Assembly (NCBI RefSeq): GCF_900096895.1
Contig: NZ_FMYO01000006.1
Location: 62,001-126,000 of the forward strand
Reading direction: 5' to 3'
DNA: 64,000 nt
DNA from: Acinetobacter kookii
GTDB lineage: Bacteria; Pseudomonadota; Gammaproteobacteria; Pseudomonadales; Moraxellaceae
In this document: one piece after another, positions 1 through 7,829 of the stretch
How positions within the stretch are numbered: position 1 is the first letter of the stretch
Layout of the letters: each line of letters opens with the position of its first letter
The notes under the pieces: model-generated
What the model was told of the DNA's origin: nothing
The model's input: the letters and a program-made list of their open reading frames with translations, nothing else
Database searches by the model: none
Program-made: the position numbers and the translations under genes

Positions 1-155
1 ATTTCGGTGCTGATTTCTATGGCCTACCGCGCAACACCAATACCATTACTTTGGTCAAAGAAGAACAAGTTATTCCGGAAAGTTTAGACTATTTGGATGG
101 CGAACAGATTATCCCATTGTATGCGGGTAAGACCATCCAATGGAGAAAAGTGTGA
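1..155 (+). CDS. pyrC: Dihydroorotase, C-terminal fragment
   Basis: This is the 3' end of a gene entering from the left edge; codons are in phase from base 3 and end at a TGA at 153-155. The readable tail contains [13 protein letters not shown] followed by a valine- and glutamate-rich stretch, matching the C-terminus of type II dihydroorotases (PyrC), the zinc enzyme that closes the dihydroorotate ring in pyrimidine synthesis. The zinc ligands lie outside the window. It overlaps the start of rnt by 16 bases, so the two are probably cotranscribed; pyrC-rnt adjacency is also known in Pseudomonas. Confidence 0.85.
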   Translation, partial: FGADFYGLPRNTNTITLVKEEQVIPESLDYLDGEQIIPLYAGKTIQWRKV

Positions 156-799
156 CAGATGAAACCCCACCAGTAATTGGTCAGCGTTTCCGTGGATTTT
201 TACCTGTTGTTGTCGATGTCGAGACAGCAGGTTTTAACTCACAGACCGATGCCTTGCTGGAAATTGCAGCGATCCCCATCATTTATAATGAAGAAGGTCA
301 ATTTGTACCTGGTGAAGCGTACCATGCACATATTAATCCTTTTGAAGGGGCGAACTTAGACCGTCGTTCCCTGGAATTTATTGGTATTGATCCATCCAAC
401 CCAATGCGTATTGCCATGGCGGAAGATGAAAAAAGTGCATTAAAACGCATTTTCAAGTCGGTCAATGAAGTTCGCCGTCAGCAAAACTGTACCCATGCAG
501 TTTTGGTCGGCCATAACGCACATTTCGATTTGGGCTTTGTACAAGCGGCCATTGCCCGTACGGGGACTAAAAATCAAAATCCTTTTCACAGTTTTTCAGT
601 GTTTGACACCGTGACTTTAAGTGCCGTGATGTTTGGTCAAACCGTACTGGCAAAATCCTGCATTCAGGCGGGAATCGAGTTCGATGGCAAGGAAGCACAC
701 TCTGCTTTGTACGACACTCAAAAGACTGCAGAACTGTTTTGCTATATTTTGAACAAACTCGCTCCCCATCTACTTGACACCTTGGTGGCGGATCAATAA
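140..799 (+). CDS. rnt: Ribonuclease T
   Basis: A 219-residue DEDDh 3'-5' exoribonuclease, close to the 215 residues of E. coli RNase T, which trims the 3' CCA end of tRNAs and matures 5S and 23S rRNA as a homodimer. Exo I is DVETAG (D26, E28), Exo II is HNAHFD (residues 125-130), and Exo III is HSALYDT near residue 187, supplying the general-base histidine and the last aspartate. The ATG lies inside the end of pyrC (16-base overlap), suggesting translational coupling. A tRNA-Glu gene follows at once, and its promoter is embedded in the rnt 3' end. RNase T acting next to a tRNA gene is fitting but probably incidental. Confidence 0.95.
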   Translation: MEKSVTDETPPVIGQRFRGFLPVVVDVETAGFNSQTDALLEIAAIPIIYNEEGQFVPGEAYHAHINPFEGANLDRRSLEFIGIDPSNPMRIAMAEDEKSALKRIFKSVNEVRRQQNCTHAVLVGHNAHFDLGFVQAAIARTGTKNQNPFHSFSVFDTVTLSAVMFGQTVLAKSCIQAGIEFDGKEAHSALYDTQKTAELFCYILNKLAPHLLDTLVADQ

Positions 800-802
800 G
801 AT
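774..802 (+). promoter_or_regulatory. Sigma-70 promoter of first tRNA-Glu gene
   Basis: A perfect -35 box TTGACA (774-779) is followed by a 17-base spacer and TAAGAT (797-802). The -35 lies inside the rnt coding sequence and the -10 overlaps the rnt stop codon TAA (797-799). Transcription would begin around 809-810, about ten bases before the mature tRNA. Confidence 0.75.
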
Positions 803-819
803 ACCGCCATCTTCTAAAC

Positions 820-895
820 GTCCCTATCGTCTAGAGGCCTAGGACATCGCCCTTTCACGGCGGTAACCGGGGTTCGAATCCCCGTAGGGACGCCA
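820..895 (+). tRNA. tRNA-Glu(UUC), U2-A71 type
   Basis: A 76-base cloverleaf with encoded CCA. The acceptor stem is GTCCCTA/TAGGGAC, the anticodon loop CTTTCAC carries TTC at 854-856, and the T arm contains GGTTCGAATCC. The body matches bacterial tRNA-Glu, including U11-A24 and U13-G22. It is one of four copies in this window; copies 1 and 3 have U2-A71, copies 2 and 4 have A2-U71. Confidence 0.98.
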
Positions 896-1230
896 TCTAT
901 TTTTCTCTTCTTTATTTTTATAGTTTTATATTCTATTTACTCATCTAAACTTTTAGTTTTTAGATTAGTACTAGGTTTCCTTTATTTCGCTTCCGAAAAC
1001 ATTTTCAAATTAAAACCTTGATTCGTATATTCACATCCATAGCCTCTTAAAAAGCCGTCATAACTTTCGGATAATCACTAAACATGATTGCTAAAATTAA
1101 TCATCAGCCCATCCTGAATATTCGTTTTCAAGCTTGATTTTTAAAGTTTAGCCTTAAGTGCTACAGCACCCTTTTTTTATGGCCATTTGCATGCTAAGTT
1201 TCCCCCATTGCAATTAATGAACCTGCTCGC
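896..1230. other. Intergenic region, AT-rich
   Basis: No gene is recognised here. The T-rich tract right after the tRNA (about 899-925) may end its transcription. A loose AT hairpin lies at 943-965. A short GTGCT/AGCAC hairpin at 1158-1169 followed by seven T residues (1171-1177) is a weak terminator candidate. Confidence 0.5.
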
Positions 1231-1392
1231 ATGTTGAAAAAATTTTTCCTTGTTTTAATCATTCTCCTGCCCTCTGCTTTATATTTATATATCGTTAGCA
1301 GAGATGAAGCTCCAGCCAAGGATTCATCTATTACACCGGCAGAAGCTCCAGCGCAAGAACAACCTGAGAAATATCAAACACCCGACCACTGA
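1231..1392 (+). CDS. Small single-pass or secreted protein, 53 aa
   Basis: This short reading frame encodes MLKKFFLVLIILLPSALYLY, a lysine-started hydrophobic segment, then a hydrophilic tail rich in alanine, proline and glutamate (SRDEAPAKDSS, PAEAPAQEQPE). The architecture is that of an N-terminally anchored small envelope protein, or a secreted one with an uncertain cleavage site. No Shine-Dalgarno sequence is obvious before the ATG. Support for a real gene comes from a clean hairpin plus T-run terminator that begins at the stop codon. I do not recognise the family. Confidence 0.5.
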   Translation: MLKKFFLVLIILLPSALYLYIVSRDEAPAKDSSITPAEAPAQEQPEKYQTPDH

Positions 1393-1405
1393 TAAGTGGT
1401 CTTTT
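1384..1405 (+). terminator. Rho-independent terminator
   Basis: GACCACT (1384-1390), a four-base loop GATA, AGTGGTC (1395-1401), then TTTT. A seven-base perfect stem, overlapping the last codons of the 53-aa reading frame. Confidence 0.7.
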
Positions 1406-1765
1406 AACTTTAAAATCGCCCTCAACCCGTATTCATCATCAAAAAGTTTGGTTGCTTTAACATTCACCTAACCTATAATTAAAATAATGCTTTCAGCCTA
1501 TTTTTTTATCTTATCCAATCTTCCCCAACCTTCGCAGTATTCATCTGCCGAGGGGCCGAAGCCATCGCTAAAAAGGGCCATGACCGCACTTTATCTCATT
1601 AAGCCATCCCTACAGGGTAGATTGATGCAAGTTGTATCGTGCTGAAAATAAATGTGCTTTTAAAGCGATAGATCAAGTCCCGTTTAAAAAACTGCTCTTT
1701 TTATTTTAGATTTGTCATTTTTTATGCAATTAATTCAATATTTTAAAAATAACACAATTACAGGT
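1406..1765. other. Intergenic region without recognised gene
   Basis: About 360 bases between the small-gene terminator and the second tRNA-Glu promoter. A locally GC-richer patch lies near 1550-1620, but I found no convincing reading frame, repeat or RNA fold in it. Confidence 0.5.
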
Positions 1766-1794
1766 TTGACAGCTTTATTAAAAATCCATAATAT
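1766..1794 (+). promoter_or_regulatory. Sigma-70 promoter of second tRNA-Glu gene
   Basis: TTGACA at 1766-1771 and TAATAT at 1789-1794, separated by 17 bases, 18 bases ahead of the tRNA. Confidence 0.75.
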
Positions 1795-1811
1795 ACCCAT
1801 CACCTCCTAAC

Positions 1812-1887
1812 GACCCTATCGTCTAGAGGCCTAGGACATCGCCCTTTCACGGCGGTAACCGGGGTTCGAATCCCCGTAGGGTCGCCA
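1812..1887 (+). tRNA. tRNA-Glu(UUC), A2-U71 type
   Basis: 76 bases with encoded CCA. It is identical to the first copy except that the second acceptor pair is flipped: stem GACCCTA/TAGGGTC instead of GTCCCTA/TAGGGAC. The anticodon is TTC. The two differences are compensatory, so the stem stays fully paired. Confidence 0.98.
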
Positions 1888-1936
1888 TATATCGTGCTAT
1901 ACGATCATTCAAGCTTCAACACCTATCATTATTACA

Positions 1937-1964
1937 TTGCAGATTCGTAGTTTTTCACTACAAT
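1937..1964 (+). promoter_or_regulatory. Probable promoter of amino acid permease
   Basis: TTGCAG (1937-1942), 16-base spacer, TACAAT (1959-1964). The leader that follows is pyrimidine-rich and carries no clear Shine-Dalgarno sequence. Confidence 0.55.
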
Positions 1965-1997
1965 AGTTCGCTTCATTTTTCTTTTTCTTTTTCTCTT

Positions 1998-3416
1998 ATG
2001 CAGTCATCTCATACTCCGAATGATGCTATGCATCAGGGCAATTCTGCGCCTTTAAAACGCGCTATGAGTACTCGACACCTGGTCATGATTTCGCTAGGCG
2101 GCGCAATCGGCACGGGGTTATTTTTAGGTTCGGGTGAAGTCATTGCACAAACGGGGCCTGTAGGTGCCATCATCTCCTATGTATTAGGCGGTTTAATCGC
2201 TTATGCAGTCATGCTTTGTCTGGGCGAACTTGCGGTGCACATGCCCGAATCAGGTTCTTTTGGTACCTATGCACGCAGATATATTGGTCCAGGTACCGGT
2301 TATATGATTACCTGGTTGTACTGGCTGACCTGGACTGCCACCCTGGGAACCGAATTTACCGCCGCAGCCTTGCTGATGCAGGAATGGTTTCCGCAAATTT
2401 CAGTCTGGATCTGGACCATCGTTTTTGCAGCCATTGTGTTTGGGCTCAATATGAGTTCAACCAAACTGTTTGCAGAATCTGAATTCTGGCTTTCCCTGGT
2501 CAAAGTCGTGACCGTGATTAGCTTTATTATTCTCGGCTTGTTGGCAATTTTTGGCGTGCTTTCGTTTCAGGGGAACACTTCTGCGCCTTTATTTAGCAAC
2601 CTTACGGCTCAGGGCTGGTTTCCTCAAGGCTTATTTCCAATTTTCGCCACCATGCTGATTGTCAACTTCGCTTTCTCTGGCACCGAACTGATTGGCGTTG
2701 CCGCAGGTGAAACTCAGGATCCGGCTAAGAACGTACCCAAAGCGATTAATGCCGCAATCTGGCGACTGCTGATTTTCTTTGTCGGCACAATTGTGGTGAT
2801 TAGCGCACTGTTGCCGCATCAGATGGCAGGCTTAGGTGCTGAAGGCGTCAGTAGCAGTCCGTTTGTCACAGTATTTACTTATATCGGTATTCCACACGCG
2901 GAAGATATCATCCGCTTTGTGATTATCACCGCGCTGTTATCGGCAGCCAACTCGGGTTTATATGCCGCTTCCCGCATGATGTGGTCTTTATCTGACAAAA
3001 AACAGCTACCTGCCGTGTTCTCCAAAGTGAACCATCGTGGCATTCCTTTTGTGGCGATTATTGTCACCATGTTTGGTGCAATTCCGGGATTACTGTCAGA
3101 GCAGTTTGCACCGGAAACCATCTTCAAGAACCTGCTGGGTGTGGCTGCATTTACCATGGTGGTGGTCTGGATGAGCATTTGCTTAAGCCAGTTTAATTTC
3201 CGTCGCCAGTGGTATAAGGCCGGCCATAGCGTGGAAGAGCTGGGCTTTGCCGCACCGCTGTTCCCGATTGTACCGATTCTAGGTTTTGTGTTCTGTTTTA
3301 TTACCTGTATCAGTATGGCAGCAGATCCGGAAATGCTGGCCGGCTTTATTGGCTGCCTGCTATTTATTGCGGGTTGTTATCTCAGTTATTATGTTTTCTA
3401 TCGAAAGCAAAACTAA
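1998..3416 (+). CDS. APC-family amino acid permease
   Basis: A 472-residue inner-membrane protein with about twelve hydrophobic segments, the usual size of the amino acid transporter (AAT) branch of the APC superfamily (LysP, GabP, ProY, AroP), which imports amino acids with protons. The family signature appears near residues 30-50 as SLGGAIGTGLFLGSG, followed by GELAVHMPESGSF and the NFAFSGTELIGVAAGE motif of transmembrane segment 6. The substrate cannot be read from sequence. The first ATG is used; a second in-frame ATG at 2028 and a third at 2064 are alternatives, none with a strong ribosome site. It stands alone between tRNA-Glu copies 2 and 3 with its own promoter and terminator. Confidence 0.88.
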   Translation: MQSSHTPNDAMHQGNSAPLKRAMSTRHLVMISLGGAIGTGLFLGSGEVIAQTGPVGAIISYVLGGLIAYAVMLCLGELAVHMPESGSFGTYARRYIGPGTGYMITWLYWLTWTATLGTEFTAAALLMQEWFPQISVWIWTIVFAAIVFGLNMSSTKLFAESEFWLSLVKVVTVISFIILGLLAIFGVLSFQGNTSAPLFSNLTAQGWFPQGLFPIFATMLIVNFAFSGTELIGVAAGETQDPAKNVPKAINAAIWRLLIFFVGTIVVISALLPHQMAGLGAEGVSSSPFVTVFTYIGIPHAEDIIRFVIITALLSAANSGLYAASRMMWSLSDKKQLPAVFSKVNHRGIPFVAIIVTMFGAIPGLLSEQFAPETIFKNLLGVAAFTMVVVWMSICLSQFNFRRQWYKAGHSVEELGFAAPLFPIVPILGFVFCFITCISMAADPEMLAGFIGCLLFIAGCYLSYYVFYRKQN

Positions 3417-3426
3417 CACAGAAAAG

Positions 3427-3453
3427 GAGTGGTCAAGTACCGCTCTTTTTTTT
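3427..3453 (+). terminator. Rho-independent terminator after permease
   Basis: GAGTGGT (3427-3433) pairs with ACCGCTC (3439-3445) with one G-U pair, followed by eight T residues. Confidence 0.8.
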
Positions 3454-3497
3454 AAGCTCAATCAAGATAATCCCTTTGATAAAAGCTCTGACCATGT

Positions 3498-4391
3498 ATG
3501 AAAATCATTTTTATTCACGGCATGAATCAACAAAATTATGATCAACCCTCATTAAAACAGCGTTGGCTATCTGCTTTTCAGACCGGTTTGCGTAATTCTC
3601 AGCAAAATATTGATCTTAATGCCCTGGAAATACGCTTCCCCTTTTATGGAGATTTGCTCAGCAAACATCATTTATATAACAACCTCGATCTGGAGACTTT
3701 TTTACCCAAGTCTATTCCGCATTTGCATCTTCCCTTTCATTTAAGGCATAACACTACCCTTGTCCCGGAACAGCATCCCTGTGCGAGTAGATTACCGAGT
3801 GTAAACGCCGAATGCACCAAGTCATTCACACAGCGATTAGCCCTCATTAGCGCACTCACCAGAGATCATGCCTTTAAGGAACTGGCACTATTTCTAAATC
3901 ATTACCCAAAGCTGCATGAAACCTTTATCCATAAATTCCTGATTGAAACCTATTTATATTTATCCAATCCGGATTTCATGCATGAAGTCCATCACCGGAT
4001 CATGTCTTATCTTCATCCCGAGCTAGATCATATTATGGTGGCGCATTCCCTCGGTTCGGTCATTACCTACAACCTGCTGCATCAATATCCGCATTTTAGA
4101 ATACAGCGCTTTATTACCTTAGGCTCTCCCCTGGCTTTTAGAGTCATTCAGGAAAAACTCGTCACCCCTATTTCCAGACCACCGCAACTGCAGGGCGACT
4201 GGTTTAATTTTTATTCACCTGATGATTTTTTGACTGCTTTCCCTTTATCCGAAGCCCCTTTCAATTTTCAGCCACCCATCATTAACCAGGCCATTACCAC
4301 ATCTTTTTATAATCCTCACAGCATTAGCGGTTACTTACAGCATCCAGCGGTGATCAACAGCATCATTGAGGGTTTAACCGCAGAAAAATAG
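3498..4391 (+). CDS. Alpha/beta-fold hydrolase
   Basis: A 297-residue cytoplasmic-looking protein with no signal peptide. It begins MKIIFIHGMN, the beta-strand plus HG oxyanion motif of alpha/beta hydrolases. The nucleophile elbow is AHSLGS near residue 182, a plausible catalytic aspartate sits in SPDDF, and the histidine in NPHSISGYL near the C-terminus completes a triad. Lipase- and PGAP1-like hydrolases share this layout, but the substrate is unknown. It lies between the permease terminator and the third tRNA-Glu promoter, so it is probably transcribed alone. Confidence 0.75.
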   Translation: MKIIFIHGMNQQNYDQPSLKQRWLSAFQTGLRNSQQNIDLNALEIRFPFYGDLLSKHHLYNNLDLETFLPKSIPHLHLPFHLRHNTTLVPEQHPCASRLPSVNAECTKSFTQRLALISALTRDHAFKELALFLNHYPKLHETFIHKFLIETYLYLSNPDFMHEVHHRIMSYLHPELDHIMVAHSLGSVITYNLLHQYPHFRIQRFITLGSPLAFRVIQEKLVTPISRPPQLQGDWFNFYSPDDFLTAFPLSEAPFNFQPPIINQAITTSFYNPHSISGYLQHPAVINSIIEGLTAEK

Positions 4392-4472
4392 TGCTTTTCA
4401 AAACACATTTCACGCATTTGTTTTATTTTTATTCAGTTGAATCCGTTTTTAAAAATTATCCTAGAAAAAGGT

Positions 4473-4501
4473 TTGACAGGGTGTCCTATCCACCCTATTA
4501 T
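4473..4501 (+). promoter_or_regulatory. Sigma-70 promoter of tRNA-Glu pair
   Basis: TTGACA (4473-4478), 17-base spacer, TATTAT (4496-4501), 18 bases ahead of the third tRNA-Glu. The 3' flank contains a GC-rich CGCCCACC stretch. Confidence 0.8.
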
Positions 4502-4518
4502 ACGCCCACCTCTGAAAC

Positions 4519-4594
4519 GTCCCTATCGTCTAGAGGCCTAGGACATCGCCCTTTCACGGCGGTAACCGGGGTTCGAATCCCCGTAGGGACGCCA
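4519..4594 (+). tRNA. tRNA-Glu(UUC), U2-A71 type
   Basis: 76 bases with CCA, identical to the first copy (stem GTCCCTA/TAGGGAC, anticodon TTC). It is separated from the fourth copy by only ten bases, so the two form a tandem transcription unit. Confidence 0.98.
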
Positions 4595-4604
4595 ATTCTT
4601 AGAT

Positions 4605-4680
4605 GACCCTATCGTCTAGAGGCCTAGGACATCGCCCTTTCACGGCGGTAACCGGGGTTCGAATCCCCGTAGGGTCGCCA
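4605..4680 (+). tRNA. tRNA-Glu(UUC), A2-U71 type
   Basis: 76 bases with CCA, identical to the second copy (stem GACCCTA/TAGGGTC, anticodon TTC). It is the last member of the tandem pair and is followed by a strong terminator. Confidence 0.98.
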
Positions 4681-4704
4681 TATTCGAGATAGCAATATCT
4701 CTGC

Positions 4705-4736
4705 AAAAAGCCTGATCATGATGAATCAGGCTTTTT
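4705..4736 (+). terminator. Rho-independent terminator after tRNA-Glu pair
   Basis: AAAAAGCCTGAT (4705-4716) and ATCAGGCTTTTT (4725-4736) form a twelve-base stem with an eight-base loop. Its A/T flanks would allow it to work on both strands, also closing the oxidoreductase gene on the minus strand. Confidence 0.9.
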
Positions 4737-4894
4737 CGTTTTTAAACAGATTGAATTCCTGCATCGCCTGATCTTTACTGCACAGCCAAAAAATCATAAA
4801 AATAGCGCAGACCTGCCTTTCAGCATGCACGGAAAAAAAGACGATGGTCTGCTGCGCAGTTTAAAACTTCCTGGTCTAAGGCAGGCTCATCCCG

Positions 4895-6139
4895 TTAAGC
4901 ACTGCGACGTGAATTAATCTGACCTTTAATGATTGCGGTAATATTGTTTTTGGCATATTTCAAAAATACTTTCAGCGGTGACAGTTTTGGATTCGGACGC
5001 TTGCCCCGCGCAATATCTTTAAACTGTGCGGCATACCAGATGATTTCCATAATTGCCATTTTGTCGACCATAGGAATGCCGGTTTTAATTTTATGCACCG
5101 CATAACGTACATCCTGCCTCGCAATCAGACGATCGGTTAAATCCGTTTCCACTGCCAATGGACGGGCAATGCCAATAAAATCGCAGGCACCACTGTCGAG
5201 TGCCGCATTCATCCCCTCTACGGTACGGAAGCCACCGGTCACCATTAAATGACACTTCACTTCTTTACGAATTTTCTCGGCAAAATCGAGGAAATAGGCT
5301 TCGCGGGCAATGGTACTGGCTTTGCGTTTTTCTGCCTTGGCACCTGCCATGGCCGGAGCTTCATAGGTTCCGCCTGAAACTTCAATCAAGTCGATTCCAG
5401 CAGCATCTATGGCTTTAAACACCGCAACCACTTCTTCTTCGCTAATGCCGCCACGCTGGAAATCGGCCGAGTTCAGTTTCACCGAAATGATAAATTGATC
5501 CGAAGTTGCCGCACGGACAGCCTTATAAATTTCCAGCAGGAAGCGCATCCGGTTTTCAATCGGACCGCCCCATTGGTCCTGACGCTTGTTGGTCAATGGC
5601 GATAAAAACTGGCTGATCAGATAACCATGCGCACCATGCAGCTGTATGCCTTCAAAGCCGGCTTTTTCGCAGATTTGTGCAGAAGTGGCAAAACGCTGGA
5701 TAATATCGAGAATCTCATCTTCACGTAATTCACGCGGCGTACCAAAGGTGGTTGCCAGCATCGGAGAAAAAGGCACCGCCGAAGGCGCAACAGTTTCCCT
5801 GTTTAAACCTTTGGGACACTGACGGCCGGGATGGGACAATTGCACCAGCTGCACCATGCCATATTTCTTGCCGAGCGCTGCCCATTGCTGTAGTTTGGCC
5901 AAATCGCGTTCTGACTCAATCACTACCACGCCCGGTTCATTTTTGGCGCGAACATCCACCATGACATTGCCGGTAATCGCACAGCCCAAGCCACCCTTGG
6001 CCCAGGCTTCATACAGATTAAAATGCAACTGGCTCGGCTGACCTGCGTCATTTGCCAAGGCTTCACTCATCGCGGCTTTGATAATTCTGTTTTTAAAGGT
6101 GGTATGTCGAATACTTGTTGCTTCAGCAAGATGGCTCAT
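4895..6139 (-). CDS. NADH:flavin oxidoreductase, Old Yellow Enzyme family
   Basis: A 414-residue TIM-barrel FMN protein. Visible family motifs are SHPGRQ (substrate and flavin contact), QLHGAHGYLISQFLSP and NKRQDQWGG (the FMN-binding OYE signature), SGGTYE, and GIARPL near the phosphate-binding end. The length fits the single-domain OYE branch; the C-terminal iron-sulfur and FAD domains of 2,4-dienoyl-CoA reductase are absent. Members reduce activated alkenes such as enones or fatty acid intermediates with NAD(P)H. It stands alone; GAGAG precedes the ATG. The physiological substrate is not readable. Confidence 0.85.
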   Translation of the reverse strand: MSHLAEATSIRHTTFKNRIIKAAMSEALANDAGQPSQLHFNLYEAWAKGGLGCAITGNVMVDVRAKNEPGVVVIESERDLAKLQQWAALGKKYGMVQLVQLSHPGRQCPKGLNRETVAPSAVPFSPMLATTFGTPRELREDEILDIIQRFATSAQICEKAGFEGIQLHGAHGYLISQFLSPLTNKRQDQWGGPIENRMRFLLEIYKAVRAATSDQFIISVKLNSADFQRGGISEEEVVAVFKAIDAAGIDLIEVSGGTYEAPAMAGAKAEKRKASTIAREAYFLDFAEKIRKEVKCHLMVTGGFRTVEGMNAALDSGACDFIGIARPLAVETDLTDRLIARQDVRYAVHKIKTGIPMVDKMAIMEIIWYAAQFKDIARGKRPNPKLSPLKVFLKYAKNNITAIIKGQINSRRSA

Positions 6140-6239
6140 CTCTCAATCCCGATGTATTTGTATTTATTTAGCCTTAATACCCTAAACTTATTTCGTTATC
6201 CGTCAATGACTCTTCTGACAATATGACTTGTCAGTAATT

Positions 6240-7829
6240 TTAAACATATTGGCTGGCTTCGATTAATTGACGGGTATATTCAGTTTGCGGATTTAAAAAC
6301 AGCTGTTCAGTACCTTGAAATTCCATCACCTGCGCACGGCGCAACACCAGCACTTTCTGACACAGGGCTTTAACCACTTGCAGGTCATGACTGATAAACA
6401 GATAGCTGATCTGATGTTCCTGCTGCAAACGTCTGAGCAATTTCACAATGGCGCGCTGCGTGGTACGGTCCAGCGCCGAGGTCGGCTCATCCAGTATCAG
6501 CAGTTTAGGACTCAATACCAAGGCACGTGCCAGGGCGACACGCTGACGTTGCCCACCAGACAGCTCATGCGGATAACGGCTTCGAAACGACACCGGCAAT
6601 TCGACTTTTTCCAGGGCTTCATCAATCCGCTCTGATATTTCTGTCGCTGAGAGTTCTTTTAGGCCCAAGCCTTCACCAATGGTCTGTTCCACATTCAGGC
6701 GCGGATTCAGGCTGCTAAACGGGTCTTGAAACACAATCTGAAATTCAGCGCGTAAAGGCCGTAACTGTTTTTCATTGCACTGGTTTAAATCGGTGCCCAG
6801 CAGCACAATTTCACCGTCACTTTTAATCAAACGGCTAATGGCCAAAGCCAGCGAGCTTTTGCCTGAACCGCTTTCGCCGACAATGCCAATCGATTCACCT
6901 TGCATTAACTGCAAATCCAAGGGTTCTACCGCGACAAAGTAGTCTTTGACCCGGTTGAGTAATCCCTGCTTGATCGGGAACTTCACCGCAACCTGCTTTA
7001 AGGTCAATAAATTTTCAGCTTCTGGAATCTGCAGCGCCTCACCAAAATCATGATTGAGCAAATCACGGGTATAGGCCTGTTTCGGCTGTTGAAAGATTTC
7101 GGTAACGCTACCCTGTTCTTCCACTACACCTTTGTTCATTACAATGACCTGATCGGCATAGCGACGCACCAGATTAAGATCATGACTGATCAGGATCATC
7201 GCCATCTTGCGGCTTTGCTGCAAGGATTTAAGCAGTTTTAGAATCTGTGCCTGTAAGGTGACATCCAGCGCCGTGGTCGGCTCATCCGCAATCAGGATGT
7301 CCGGATCTAAGGCTAAAGCCATGGCGATCATCACGCGCTGCCGCTGCCCGCCGGAAAGCTCATGCGGATAACGGCGCAATTTATCTTCAGGGTCGGTAAT
7401 GCCGACATCTTGCAGCAATTCAATAATGCGTGCCCGGGTCTTCTGTTTGGACCAGCCTTGCAGCAACAAGGTTTCGCCAATAATTTTTTCCACCCTGTGC
7501 AAGGGATTTAAAGCCGTCATCGGTTCCTGAAAAATCATGGCTATTTTCTGGCCACGAATTTGGCGCAGCTGTTCAGTTTTCATTGCCAGTAGATTTTGCT
7601 GTTCCAATACGGCCTGACCTTGAATCTTTAAGGTACTGGGCAACAGTCCCAGCAAGGCCAGACTGCTAATCGACTTGCCCGAACCACTTTCACCGACTAA
7701 GGCAATGGTTTCACCGGCATGCAGCTGAAAATTCAGGTCAGCTACCAGCACCTGCTCTGCTTGCCGGATATTTAAATGCTGGACAGTTAACAAGGCTTGC
7801 GGATTATTGGCGTCTTGGATCGAATGCAT
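6240..7829 (-). CDS. yejF: Oligopeptide ABC transporter, double ATP-binding protein
   Basis: A fused dual ATPase of about 529 residues that powers the YejABEF importer from the cytoplasmic face. Each half has Walker A GESGSGKS, the signature LSGGQRQR, and Walker B IADEPT or ILDEPT, with the halves roughly 1-260 and 270-529. The frame is open further upstream from a TTG at 7847, but GGGGAGG lies nine bases ahead of the ATG at 7829, so that start (MHSIQDAN) is preferred. It overlaps yejE by 26 bases and is the last gene of the operon. Yej systems import oligopeptides, microcin C-type compounds, peptidyl nucleoside antibiotics in Pseudomonas, and muropeptides in Agrobacterium. Confidence 0.9.
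   Translation of the reverse strand: MHSIQDANNPQALLTVQHLNIRQAEQVLVADLNFQLHAGETIALVGESGSGKSISSLALLGLLPSTLKIQGQAVLEQQNLLAMKTEQLRQIRGQKIAMIFQEPMTALNPLHRVEKIIGETLLLQGWSKQKTRARIIELLQDVGITDPEDKLRRYPHELSGGQRQRVMIAMALALDPDILIADEPTTALDVTLQAQILKLLKSLQQSRKMAMILISHDLNLVRRYADQVIVMNKGVVEEQGSVTEIFQQPKQAYTRDLLNHDFGEALQIPEAENLLTLKQVAVKFPIKQGLLNRVKDYFVAVEPLDLQLMQGESIGIVGESGSGKSSLALAISRLIKSDGEIVLLGTDLNQCNEKQLRPLRAEFQIVFQDPFSSLNPRLNVEQTIGEGLGLKELSATEISERIDEALEKVELPVSFRSRYPHELSGGQRQRVALARALVLSPKLLILDEPTSALDRTTQRAIVKLLRRLQQEHQISYLFISHDLQVVKALCQKVLVLRRAQVMEFQGTEQLFLNPQTEYTRQLIEASQYV

Noticed and set aside
943..965. ATCTAAA/TTTAGAT hairpin after the first tRNA as a terminator
   Set aside because: The stem is AT-only and there is no T tail; the T-rich tract just after the tRNA is the better candidate.
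820..4680. tRNA-Glu cluster as the attachment site of a genomic island
   Set aside because: No integrase, no partial tRNA fragment and ordinary gene content between the copies.
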